Positions 29,031 to 38,129 are shown, numbered from the stretch's first letter. The stretch is DNA of 38,787 nucleotides from Spirochaetaceae bacterium (GCA_031257135.1 JAIRPH010000116.1:1-38787); one strand, 5' to 3'. Notes: a model not told the origin generated them from the letters alone. Translations and numbers: made by a program.

Positions 29031-29803
29031 GAAAACGTTTTTTTTCGGTATATTTTCTGTTTTTTTGTTTCTGTTTTTTATCTGCCCAAGAGTATGTGGA
29101 CTTTCCTCAGCGGGTTAGAGTCTTGTATCGTTTTGAAATCGATGAGGACTTTTTTGTTATCGCCGAGAACGCAGGACCGATGATATGGGAAGGGTATCCC
29201 GGACCGTTTCCGCCGAAAGAGACTTGGACTCATACGTTTCTTTCTATGGTTGCGGTTAATGAGAACGTGGCGCAGATCATACCCGCCTCGGACGAGGCTG
29301 ACTTATTTACTCAGGCGGTTTCTCGGTCTATTCCTGTTTTTATTCATATCCGGGTTTCCGGCAGTCCTGAAACTGCCGCGGTGCAGATACGCTATACCCT
29401 CAGAGCGGTCTTTTCAGACTATTACACGGTTGAAGATTTTTTTGAAGCGAAGGTCCCGCTGGAGGACGATTTGGTTTCGCATTTTTGGATACCCTTGAAT
29501 GACGAGTTAGCCCCGTTTCTTGACCGGGTTATCAGACCGCCTGTGCGTATTGAAGGTCCTGTAGGAACGCTGGTATATGGTTTCTCGAAGGAGCCTGTGC
29601 TTATTCCCGAGGCAGAGTACGTGTATATCGACGTACCCTTGCCGGGGACCTATTCATGGAAGATGGTTCATAAGCGGTATGTGAGCCGCACAGGAATCTT
29701 TTTTGCCGACCGGAACCATCTGGTACTGACTCTTCCCAGAGATATATTTTCCTTTTCAGATTTCCTGCGCGCCTTCGACGGAGATAACCGGACCGTCAGG
29801 TAA
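29024..29803 (+). CDS. Exported hypothetical protein
   Basis: Signal peptide MVRKRFFSVYFLFFCFCFLSAQ; 7-nt overlap with the preceding gene. Confidence 0.65.
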   Translation: MVRKRFFSVYFLFFCFCFLSAQEYVDFPQRVRVLYRFEIDEDFFVIAENAGPMIWEGYPGPFPPKETWTHTFLSMVAVNENVAQIIPASDEADLFTQAVSRSIPVFIHIRVSGSPETAAVQIRYTLRAVFSDYYTVEDFFEAKVPLEDDLVSHFWIPLNDELAPFLDRVIRPPVRIEGPVGTLVYGFSKEPVLIPEAEYVYIDVPLPGTYSWKMVHKRYVSRTGIFFADRNHLVLTLPRDIFSFSDFLRAFDGDNRTVR

Positions 29804-30484
29804 GGCATGGTCCCAAAGCCGGTCTCTCACCGGAGGCGGCGCGGTAACGTGAATACGCGCTTCCGGTTGAGCGGGATTCGGAAAGGAAAGCGAATAACTA
29901 TGAAGCCTGATGCCCCCGCCCGGTTCGCTTCGGCGCGCGCCGTATTTCAGGTCGCCCTTGATGCACAGTCCGAGGGCGGCAAGCTGGGCGCGAATCTGAT
30001 GATGCCGGCCGGTGATGAGTTTTATCTCCATAAAAAAATACCGTTCCCCCCAGCCCGTAATCCGATACTGCAATGTCCCTTTCTTGGAACCAGAAACCGG
30101 TTCAGGATAGGCAAGGCTCTTATTTCTAATGGCATCGGTTTTAATCCAGTGAACCAATTCCCCGGCTTCAGGAATCCTCAAGTCCGCCGGCGGTTTTTCA
30201 AGTATAGCCCGGTAGTATTTTTCGACCTGTCCTTCCGCAAAAGCGGTATTTAGGAAAGACAGCGATTTAGAAGTACGGGCAAAAAGACAAGCCCCCGAAA
30301 CCGGCACATCAAGCCGGTGAACCGAGACCGCCCGAAAGCCCTTGCGGACCGCCGGCATACCGGGAAGACTCGCCATTCCTTGCGGGTTTCCCTGAACGGC
30401 TTCGCCGGGGCGTTTATTAATAACGAAACAGTGCGAGTCCTCATAGAGAATTCGGGCGGTAGTATCATCAGAAGAATCGTTCAT
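29756..30484 (-). CDS. RluA-family pseudouridine synthase
   Basis: Catalytic VSVHRLDVPVSG, YYRAILEKPP, TGRHHQIRAQLAALG, IKGDLKYGA. Confidence 0.88.
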   Translation of the reverse strand: MNDSSDDTTARILYEDSHCFVINKRPGEAVQGNPQGMASLPGMPAVRKGFRAVSVHRLDVPVSGACLFARTSKSLSFLNTAFAEGQVEKYYRAILEKPPADLRIPEAGELVHWIKTDAIRNKSLAYPEPVSGSKKGTLQYRITGWGERYFFMEIKLITGRHHQIRAQLAALGLCIKGDLKYGARRSEPGGGIRLHSYSLSFPNPAQPEARIHVTAPPPVRDRLWDHALPDGPVISVEGAQEI

Positions 30485-30998
30485 AGGGAGAAAAATCAAA
30501 GCGGTATTCCTGACCGCCGGTTACGGCATCCCGCGGCTCTTCCAGCACAATGTCATTCAGTTTCCAATGATCTTCGCCAAACTGAAGATACAGCTCCCCT
30601 GCAACCCATTGTTCCCGCCCGATAAAACGCACGAGAAAAGAAACGCTCCCGTCAGGCTCTTCCCGTCCGCCTCCAAGCCGAAAACGCCGAGGCTCAATCG
30701 GTTTTAAAAGTCCGAACAGTTCGCTCAGAAAATCAGCGTCAGTATCCGCGAACGCCCGGGCTTCCCGATCTTGAGACAAAAGTCCCTGCAAAAAATTCCG
30801 GGCGAACAGAAAGGCTTCTTCCGGCGCATCCCCCTGCCCCAATGGTCCGATTACCGTATCCTGGGGATACCGAAACGCCTCGCCGCGCTGAGGACGGCGG
30901 ATAATCTCAGGCACCGTCTCGCCCCCGGCAAAACCTTCCTGAGCCGCGCACGGCATAGCGGCGCAAAAAAAGATCGCCAGCCGAACCATATTTTTCAC
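30468..30998 (-). CDS. Exported hypothetical protein
   Basis: GTG start overlapping the aroF stop (GTGA); signal peptide MVRLAIFFCAAMPCAAQ. Confidence 0.65.
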   Translation of the reverse strand: MKNMVRLAIFFCAAMPCAAQEGFAGGETVPEIIRRPQRGEAFRYPQDTVIGPLGQGDAPEEAFLFARNFLQGLLSQDREARAFADTDADFLSELFGLLKPIEPRRFRLGGGREEPDGSVSFLVRFIGREQWVAGELYLQFGEDHWKLNDIVLEEPRDAVTGGQEYRFDFSPYERFF

Positions 30999-32020
30999 AG
31001 AGAGCGTCCTTCGCACGCGGCGTACTTCCGCAGAGCCGTCATCAGTCCGGCGAATTCCTCCGGCGTAATCGACTGCTCGCCGTCGCACCGGGCGGTTTCG
31101 GGATTATTATGCACCTCGATCATCACGCCGTCCGCGCCCGCGGCAACCGCGGCTTTCGCTAGAGCCGGCACCATCCACGCCAGCCCGGAAGCGTGGCTGG
31201 GGTCTACGATAACCGGCAGATGACTTTCCCGTTTCAACGCGGGAACAGCGGACAAATCGAGGGTATTCCGGGTAAAATCCTCAAAGGTGCGGATTCCCCG
31301 TTCGCAGAGTATGATATGCTCGTTTCCTCCGGCGATGAGATATTCCGCGGCCATGAGCAGTTCCTTGATGGTTGATGCAAGCCCTCGTTTCAGCAGAATC
31401 GGCTTCCGCCGTTGTCCCAATTCCTTCAAAAGGGTGAAATTCTGCATATTCCGCGCTCCGATCTGGATAATATCGACCTCGTCGAAGGCGTCAATATGAC
31501 TAATATCCATCAGCTCGCTTACGATAGGCAATCCGGTTTCTTTTTTAGCGGCTAAGAGAAGGTCAAGCCCTTCCTCGCCGAGACCCTGAAAACTGTAGGG
31601 ACTGGTTCGGGGCTTGAAGGCGCCTCCTCTGAGGAAGCCTGCGCCGGCTTGTTTGACCGCAGAGGCTATGCCGATAATTTGGTCCCGGCTTTCCACCGAG
31701 CAAGGACCCGCGATAATCCCGAGAAAGCCTCCGCCGATATATTTTGTCCCGCCGTCAGGTCCGGCGATAGCGATGCGGGTATCTTCAGGATGAAACTGCC
31801 GGTGCGCCCGCTTATACGGCGCCTGCACCCGGATAACCTTTTCGACCAGCCGCTGGGCCCTCAGCCGTTCTTCGTCGATTCGGCTTGTGTCGCCGATAAG
31901 CCCCAAAATCGTCTGGGAAGCCCCTTCAGAAATATGAACCGTAACGCCCTGCTGTTCAAGAATGTCCGCAAAAGCCCTCATTTCTTCCGGGGGCGTTCCT
32001 TTTTTTATGGCAATAACCAT
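30995..32020 (-). CDS. aroF: 3-deoxy-7-phosphoheptulonate synthase with N-terminal ferredoxin-like regulatory domain
   Basis: MVIAIKKGTPPEEM, GPCSVESRDQI, LRGGAFKPRTSPYSFQG, VDPSHASG, IEVHNNPETARCDGEQS. Confidence 0.92.
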   Translation of the reverse strand: MVIAIKKGTPPEEMRAFADILEQQGVTVHISEGASQTILGLIGDTSRIDEERLRAQRLVEKVIRVQAPYKRAHRQFHPEDTRIAIAGPDGGTKYIGGGFLGIIAGPCSVESRDQIIGIASAVKQAGAGFLRGGAFKPRTSPYSFQGLGEEGLDLLLAAKKETGLPIVSELMDISHIDAFDEVDIIQIGARNMQNFTLLKELGQRRKPILLKRGLASTIKELLMAAEYLIAGGNEHIILCERGIRTFEDFTRNTLDLSAVPALKRESHLPVIVDPSHASGLAWMVPALAKAAVAAGADGVMIEVHNNPETARCDGEQSITPEEFAGLMTALRKYAACEGRSL

Positions 32021-32029
32021 TATGCCCTG

Positions 32030-32058
32030 AGTATAGAGAACCCTCGCCGGCTCGTCAA
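32030..32058 (-). promoter_or_regulatory. sigma70-like promoter TTGACG-N17-TATACT, 9 nt before ATG of aroF
   Basis: Minus strand: -35 32053-32058, -10 32030-32035, ATG 32018-32020. Confidence 0.55.
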
Positions 32059-32073
32059 TCACCTACTGGAAGG

Positions 32074-34197
32074 CTATTCGATTTTGAATTTTGAGATTTC
32101 CCGGACGAGTAGCGCGATATAGTTCCGGTTTTGACTGCTGAGTTCGTTTACCCGATTTACCGCGGCGTTGATCTGCTCCGCGCCGGAAGCCATTTCGTTC
32201 ATGCCTCCGGCGATTTCCTGAGCTGATTTTTCAAGGTTTCCCCCTTCCCGGATCACTTCTTTTGAGCCTTCCAGCATATCCGCGGATGCGGTCTGCACCT
32301 GACTGGTGATTTCGTTTACTTTGCCGATATCTTCCAAAATCTGCTTGCTTCCCGCGCCTTGTTCTTCCATCGCGCCTCGGATGTTCTCTTCCTGATCCGC
32401 TACGGTTTTTACGCCTCGGTCTATGGACTCGAACTTGTCAAGCACGTTGTAGGTGGACGCGGTGATTTTGTCTATTGAGGTTTTGATTTTTTTCAGGACC
32501 GCCGAAATGGTTTTGGACTGCTCCCCGGAATTTTCGGCGAGTTTGCGGATTTCGTCGGCTACGACCGCGAAACCTTTGCCCGCTTCGCCGGCGTGAGCGG
32601 CTTCGATGGCGGCGTTCATCGAGAGGAGGTTGGTCTGGCTGGCGATGTTCTGCATGACCGCGTTGATTTCGAGGAGTCCTTCTGATTCCCGGGCGATTTC
32701 TTGGATGTCCGCGGCGACTTCCTGCAAGCCTCCTCGTCCCGCGTCTGAGGCTTCGATTAATTCCCGGACGTTGCCGCTGTTTTGGATCAGCGTGCCGGTG
32801 ACGGACTGAATATTGGCGATCATCTGTTCTATCCCCGCGGAAGATCGGGCGATGCTGGCGGTCTGATTTTCCACTTGTCCTGAAAGTTTGGTAATGGTAA
32901 GGGTAATCCGTTCCATGGTGGCGTTGGTTTCGGAAACGCTGGCGCTTTGGCGGACAGCGCGGTTTTTGACGCTCTGGATGTTGGCGGCAATTTCGTTGAC
33001 CGCGGCGGCGGATTCGGTCATGTTGGATGCCAATTCGTTTCCGAGGTCGAACAGCGCGGACGCCTGTTCTTTGATGCCTGCCACCATAGTTCTGATTTTT
33101 TCGGTAGTGAGATTAAAGTAATGCGCGAGGTCTCCTATTTCGTTGCGGGCTGAGACGCTGATCTGCCGAGTGAGGTCCCCTTCGCCTTCAGATATGTCTT
33201 TGAAGGCGTGCGTGATGGTAACGATAGGTTTCGAGATGCGCCGGACCGCGATGATTAAAAAGGCGGTCAGCAGGACAATCATCGCCCCCGCGAGGAGAAC
33301 AGTGGTAAAGATGGACTGATTCACTTTGGCGAAGACCGCGCTTCTCGGAATGATCGAGACCACAGCCCATTCCGCGCCGGGGATTATGGATGAGCAAATG
33401 ATGCGTTCTTTGTCCATAGCGTAGAATGAGGCTGAACCGAGGACGTTCTGCTTGTACTGCCCGAGCTTTTGATCCGCGAAGAAGTCGGTTTTCATAACCG
33501 CGGACGGGTCGCTTCCGCTGATGTATAGTCCCTCTTTGTTGAGGAGCCATGTGGAAAGCCCGTCTTCTTTGTTTGCGGCGTGTACGATTTGGGTCAGAGA
33601 GCTGACCGAGATGTCCAGAACGAGGACCCCTAAATCGGTTTTGTTCCGGTCGTATATAATGGTAGAAAGCGAAGTTGAAACGACGCCGGTGGCTAAGGCG
33701 AGGTAGGGATCGGTATAGTTTACCGCGCCGGCTTTTGCTTTTGCGCCTTTGTACCAGGGTCTGGTCCGCTGGTCGTAATCGCCTCCGAAGTTCCATGCCG
33801 GGAAGAAGACTGCGTAGCCGCCATTTTGGAAGGTAGGGGTATTATTCGCCATAAAGACTTGGGCTACGTCGTTCATGGCGGATTTAGTTCTGGAGAGGAA
33901 GCTCCGCATTTCGTCTTCGGTTATGGCTTGGCTGGTGAGGTAGGGTTCGCCGGAATATTCGTAGAGGACGGCTATACCCGCTGAAGCCTGAAAAAGCGCC
34001 TGCTCATAGCTTTTGAAGGTTTGAATGAGGCTGTCTGTAATTCTGCCGACTTGCTCTCTGGTGATGGTTTCAATTTGGGCTGTGGTAAGCGCCCGCATCC
34101 GTATCACAAAAACGGCTGATACCGACAGCGTAACTCCCAGTATCCCCGCCAAAAAAATACTCACTAATACGGTACTGATTGACTGTTTCAATTTCAT
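32074..34197 (-). CDS. Methyl-accepting chemotaxis protein (Cache-like sensor, HAMP, MCP signalling domain)
   Basis: [45 protein letters not shown] hairpin-tip motif; HAMP after second TM. Confidence 0.94.
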   Translation of the reverse strand: MKLKQSISTVLVSIFLAGILGVTLSVSAVFVIRMRALTTAQIETITREQVGRITDSLIQTFKSYEQALFQASAGIAVLYEYSGEPYLTSQAITEDEMRSFLSRTKSAMNDVAQVFMANNTPTFQNGGYAVFFPAWNFGGDYDQRTRPWYKGAKAKAGAVNYTDPYLALATGVVSTSLSTIIYDRNKTDLGVLVLDISVSSLTQIVHAANKEDGLSTWLLNKEGLYISGSDPSAVMKTDFFADQKLGQYKQNVLGSASFYAMDKERIICSSIIPGAEWAVVSIIPRSAVFAKVNQSIFTTVLLAGAMIVLLTAFLIIAVRRISKPIVTITHAFKDISEGEGDLTRQISVSARNEIGDLAHYFNLTTEKIRTMVAGIKEQASALFDLGNELASNMTESAAAVNEIAANIQSVKNRAVRQSASVSETNATMERITLTITKLSGQVENQTASIARSSAGIEQMIANIQSVTGTLIQNSGNVRELIEASDAGRGGLQEVAADIQEIARESEGLLEINAVMQNIASQTNLLSMNAAIEAAHAGEAGKGFAVVADEIRKLAENSGEQSKTISAVLKKIKTSIDKITASTYNVLDKFESIDRGVKTVADQEENIRGAMEEQGAGSKQILEDIGKVNEITSQVQTASADMLEGSKEVIREGGNLEKSAQEIAGGMNEMASGAEQINAAVNRVNELSSQNRNYIALLVREISKFKIE

Positions 34198-34316
34198 TCG
34201 TATGCTTTCCCTTGAGGCATTTTTTGCCGCGCATATTATTATAATTCATAATATAATACTATAGCTTTTACTATGTCTATCTTTTTTTATGACAAAAATC
34301 AAGCGCGATAGAGGTA

Positions 34317-34344
34317 TTGACAAAACTAATCGGGTATCTATAAT
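34317..34344 (+). promoter_or_regulatory. Consensus sigma70 promoter TTGACA-N16-TATAAT
   Basis: -35 34317-34322 and -10 34339-34344 both perfect matches to consensus. Confidence 0.7.
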
Positions 34345-34368
34345 AAAGCGGTATAAGATTAAGGAAAC

Positions 34369-34451
34369 TATACTAGATTCAACGTAAAACTGTAAGAGGG
34401 GAGGAGGCAATTCCGCCCGTAGCATAGTTGACGCCTTGAATTGCTAGTATA
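34369..34451 (+). promoter_or_regulatory. Long imperfect hairpin in leader of TauE/SafE gene, with SD-like GGGGAGGAGG in the apical part
   Basis: TATACTAG-ATTCAA-CGT-AA-AACT (34369-34391) pairs with AGTT-G-ACG-CC-TTGAAT-TG-CTAGTATA (34426-34451); about 21 bp in four helices. Confidence 0.6.
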
Positions 34452-34459
34452 CTGATGAA

Positions 34460-35215
34460 ATGGACATATTTTTTACCTATAACCTTGCAGTCTGGGAATG
34501 GGTAGCGGTTATACTCAGCGGTATTTGTATAGGTTTGTCAAAAACGTGGTTAAACGGCGTTGTTACCGTAATGATTCCGATACTTGCCCGGATTTTCGGC
34601 GCAAAAGAGTCTACCGGAGTGCTTCTGCCGCTCTTATGTTTCGCCGATTTATTGGCTGTGATCTACTACCGCCGTAGCGGAGCGTGGAAATATATTCTCC
34701 GGCTCCTCCCCTGGGCATTGGCGGGATTTGCGCTGGCATTGGCAGTTGACCGTATTGTTCCGGCTAAGGGCTTTAAGTTTCTCATCGGACTCTGTATTCT
34801 CGCCGGATTGGGGATCATGTTCTGGAACGACCGCCGGGGCAAGGATAAAGCAATCCCTTCGGGGTGGTGGTTTTCAGCGATTTTCGGTATTCTCGGAGGC
34901 TTTTCGACTATGATCGGCAACGCCGCAGGACCGATTATGTCGGTTTTCCTGCTGTCGGTACGGCTTCCGAAAACCAGCTTTGTCGGCACCGCCGCTTGGT
35001 TTTTCATGATCGTCAATTACCTCAAAATACCGCTCCAGTATTTTGCATGGCATAATATCACGATGAAAACCCTCTTGTTCGATGTAACGATTGCGCCCTT
35101 CGTCATTATCGGCGCGGTTGCGGGCATCTTTCTGGTCAAGCGGGTTTCGGAATCCAAATACCGGCTCATGGTATATGTGATGACCATTATATCGGCGTCA
35201 TTGCTTTTTATTTGA
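34460..35215 (+). CDS. TauE/SafE-family sulfite exporter-like permease
   Basis: Multiple TM segments, GGFSTMIGNAAGPIMSVFLLSVRLPKTSFVGTAAWFFMIVN motif. Confidence 0.88.
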   Translation: MDIFFTYNLAVWEWVAVILSGICIGLSKTWLNGVVTVMIPILARIFGAKESTGVLLPLLCFADLLAVIYYRRSGAWKYILRLLPWALAGFALALAVDRIVPAKGFKFLIGLCILAGLGIMFWNDRRGKDKAIPSGWWFSAIFGILGGFSTMIGNAAGPIMSVFLLSVRLPKTSFVGTAAWFFMIVNYLKIPLQYFAWHNITMKTLLFDVTIAPFVIIGAVAGIFLVKRVSESKYRLMVYVMTIISASLLFI

Positions 35216-35228
35216 TATAGGTAAGATA

Positions 35229-36692
35229 ATGATCGGCATACTTTTTCTTATTGTTTTTTTGTTTCTAATGACCGGAATCGGGATTTGGGGAATGAAGAAA
35301 ACCAAAACCCTGGGGGATTTTTTTCTCGGCGGAAGAAGCATGGGTCCATGGGTTTCAGCGGTGGCTTACGGTACGTCTTATTTTTCGGCGGTGCTGTTTA
35401 TCGGGTTTGCCGGAACTCAGGGCTGGCAGTTCGGGCTTAACGCTCTGTGGATAGCCTTTGGAAACGCGGTTATCGGCGCGCTAGGGGCGTGGCTTTTGCT
35501 CGCCCGCCGGACCCGGCGGATGACCCAAAACCTCGACGCCATGACCATGCCGGAATTCCTGCAAGAACGCTACGGCGCAAAGCATCTGAAGCCGGTTGCG
35601 GCGTCGATAATCTTCTTTTTTCTTCTGCCTTATTCGGCTTCGGTATTTAAGGGGCTGGGGCATCTGTTTGAGGCGGTATTTCACATCCCTTACGATATGG
35701 CTCTGCTGATTATGATTGCCTTTACCGGAGTATACCTGATTCTCGGGGGCTATTTCGCCATTGCGGTTACGGATTTCATTCAAGGGCTTATTATGTTTTT
35801 CGGGGCTATCGGGATGATCGGCGTTCTAGCTTCACAGGGAGGCGGAATATTTGAAATTATCGCCGAAGTCCAGAAACAGTATCCGGTTCATGTTCCGCCG
35901 GAGCGACAGCCTTCCGCGCTTACGGTACTATCGCTGGTGTTTATGACCAGCTTCGGGACTTGGGGGCTTCCGCAGATGAGCCAGAAGTTTTACGCCATAA
36001 AAAACGAGCGGGTTATTTCCAAAGCCGCGATTGCCACGACCGTTTTCGCGCTGGTAATCGGGTTTTCGGCGTACCTTACGGGCATTTTCTCTCATTTTTT
36101 CTTCACCTTAGAGAGCGTTCCTAAAAACGACAGCGGCGGCGTTTTCTATGACCGCATCGTTCCCGCTCTGCTTACGGAGCATCTGCCGGAAGCGTTAATG
36201 GCGTTGATTCTGCTCTTGATTCTATCGGCTTCGATGTCTACCTTGTCTTCGCTGGTGCTGGTGTCTTCTTCTGCGGTGGCGATAGACCTCTATCCTTCCC
36301 GGACCAGCGCGAAAACCGGCAAAGATATTTCGGTTGCGATGATGCGGTTTTTATCGGCGGTTTTCGTCATTATTTCGTATTTAATATCCCGGTTTCAGTT
36401 CGGATTTATCGTTACCCTTATGTCTCTGAGTTGGGGCGCGGTTTCCGGGGCGTTTGCCGCGCCCTATCTGTACGGGCTTTACTCAAAACGGGTAACAAAA
36501 GCCGGGGCTTATGCGGGTTTATTATCGGGATTGGGCGTTGAAATCCTGCTGTTTTTCGTTTTAGGTCCGGCGAAATCTCCGTTAGCGGCGTCCTGCGCGA
36601 TTATTGTCCCTTTCATCGTCGTGCCGGTCGTTTCCGCCTTTACCAAAACCCCGGACCAAGCCGTAATAGATCGGGCTTTTAGCGGGATATAG
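35229..36692 (+). CDS. Sodium:solute symporter (SSS) family protein
   Basis: DFFLGGRSMGPWVSAVAYGTSYFSAVLFIGFAG, TMPEFLQERYGAK, SASMSTLSSLVLVSSSAVAIDLY. Confidence 0.92.
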   Translation: MIGILFLIVFLFLMTGIGIWGMKKTKTLGDFFLGGRSMGPWVSAVAYGTSYFSAVLFIGFAGTQGWQFGLNALWIAFGNAVIGALGAWLLLARRTRRMTQNLDAMTMPEFLQERYGAKHLKPVAASIIFFFLLPYSASVFKGLGHLFEAVFHIPYDMALLIMIAFTGVYLILGGYFAIAVTDFIQGLIMFFGAIGMIGVLASQGGGIFEIIAEVQKQYPVHVPPERQPSALTVLSLVFMTSFGTWGLPQMSQKFYAIKNERVISKAAIATTVFALVIGFSAYLTGIFSHFFFTLESVPKNDSGGVFYDRIVPALLTEHLPEALMALILLLILSASMSTLSSLVLVSSSAVAIDLYPSRTSAKTGKDISVAMMRFLSAVFVIISYLISRFQFGFIVTLMSLSWGAVSGAFAAPYLYGLYSKRVTKAGAYAGLLSGLGVEILLFFVLGPAKSPLAASCAIIVPFIVVPVVSAFTKTPDQAVIDRAFSGI

Positions 36693-36701
36693 GCGGAAAA
36701 A

Positions 36702-37160
36702 ATGATATTTGACTTTCTAGGGTCAAAGAGAAAAACCCAAGAAGAGATCGAACAGGAAAAAGAAGCTGAACGGGCTTGGGCGTTGTACGGCAAAGAGGTC
36801 GATGGGTATCTTGAAGACGCAAAACTAAACCAAGCCTTTAAAAACTTAGAAAAGAGCAAAGCCGTAACTCGTCCGAAAGTGGAGGTTCGGAAGATTCGCG
36901 ATGAAGATACGCCTTTGTCGATTGACCTGAAACTGCGGATCAAACGCGGCGAGATTCAGGAGTCCAAAGCCTACCGGTTCATGCTGGACCCGGAACTTCA
37001 AGGGATGCTCTATGCGAAACCAGAGGCATCCCAAGAACCCTTATCTGAGGACCTCAAGGGGAGGGTAGACCGGGGAGAAATACAAGGCTCTAAGGCTCGC
37101 CGGTTTATGACGGACCCGGAACTGCGGGCGATGCTTCCCCGCGCTAAGGCTGGTCGCTAA
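36702..37160 (+). CDS. Hypothetical protein with two copies of an RGEIQxSKAxRFMxDPEL repeat
   Basis: Repeat 1 at 36912-37010, repeat 2 at 37038-37136, 24/33 identical residues. Confidence 0.7.
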   Translation: MIFDFLGSKRKTQEEIEQEKEAERAWALYGKEVDGYLEDAKLNQAFKNLEKSKAVTRPKVEVRKIRDEDTPLSIDLKLRIKRGEIQESKAYRFMLDPELQGMLYAKPEASQEPLSEDLKGRVDRGEIQGSKARRFMTDPELRAMLPRAKAGR

Positions 37161-37929
37161 AGCCGAAAAACCGGCGTCCTACCGCGAGTTTCAGCGTAGG
37201 ATTGCCGGTGAGTCCTGATAGTTTCGGGTCCGGCGCGCTGAACCGCTGTTTTGTCATCGCAAGCGCGCCGTTTTCATAGCCTGTGGGCAGGCGGAAACCG
37301 AACAACGCCTCTCCCCGCAGATACCAGGGACCTTTAATCGTGTAATCAATGCCCGCGCCGAGGATTATCCAGAGCGAATTCCACGCCGAAAGCGGATAGG
37401 CATCGCCGTTTTTATCCTGATCTTCAGGGAGTTCTCCTTTTGTCCGGTCGTAGACTATATCGCCTTCGGGTTTGCGCCATTCCAGCAGAGCAATGTGGTA
37501 GCTTACGCCTGCAAGCGGAAAGATAACCAGCTTTTTGGTAAGCTCAAAGGGAAACTTTCCCAGCAGAGAAAAGCCGAGGCTCATTTCAGTGCCGGTCCCT
37601 TTGCTGTCGGCGAGGCGTACCGGCGAGGAGCCGCCGAAATCCATGGTTTCTCCGTAAGCGTTTCCGCCTCCCTGAATCAGAATCGATAATTCTCCGTAAG
37701 TTGCGTCAAAAAACAGAAATCCGCCGTAGTCGAAGCGGTCCATCGATTGGATAGATCGGATAGTTCCAGATTCGCCGCCCCCCGGCATGGTTCCCGAATC
37801 TTCTAGGGTATATCTGGTAAAGGTATACCCCAAAAGTCCGCCTGCGCCAACGCTGAGAGAAAAGTCTATGCCGAAGGAAGCGGCAGACATTGTGAAAGCA
37901 ATCGCAAAAAGCAAAATCAATTTCTTCAT
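37144..37929 (-). CDS. Outer membrane beta-barrel-like protein
   Basis: Signal peptide MKKLILLFAIAFTMSAASFG, alternating beta-barrel sequence, GYENGA; 17-nt convergent overlap with 36702-37160. Confidence 0.65.
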   Translation of the reverse strand: MKKLILLFAIAFTMSAASFGIDFSLSVGAGGLLGYTFTRYTLEDSGTMPGGGESGTIRSIQSMDRFDYGGFLFFDATYGELSILIQGGGNAYGETMDFGGSSPVRLADSKGTGTEMSLGFSLLGKFPFELTKKLVIFPLAGVSYHIALLEWRKPEGDIVYDRTKGELPEDQDKNGDAYPLSAWNSLWIILGAGIDYTIKGPWYLRGEALFGFRLPTGYENGALAMTKQRFSAPDPKLSGLTGNPTLKLAVGRRFFGFSDQP

Positions 37930-38129
37930 AAGGAAAATATAATAATAGCATTATATCTTTCTGTCTATACTTGCGGTCACTTTTTGAACTTTTTTTTTAT
38001 TTTGTCTATTTTCTGAACTTAAACGGCATTTTCGTTCATTTTTACTTGATAATCAGATTCATTTGTGATATTGATATATATATACTTGAGCGGTTATAAG
38101 AGCCGCCGAAAACTGCAAGGAGTTATTGT

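Noticed and set aside
34198-34316. Possible sigma28 (FliA) promoter upstream of the MCP gene
   Set aside because: No TAAA-N15-GCCGATAA match with acceptable spacing on the minus strand.
34364-34458. Hammerhead ribozyme core-like GAAAC (34364) and CTGATGA (34452) around the TauE leader hairpin
   Set aside because: No stem II pairing between the flanks of these boxes and the helix adjacent to CTGATGA is not arranged as stem I; judged a chance match.
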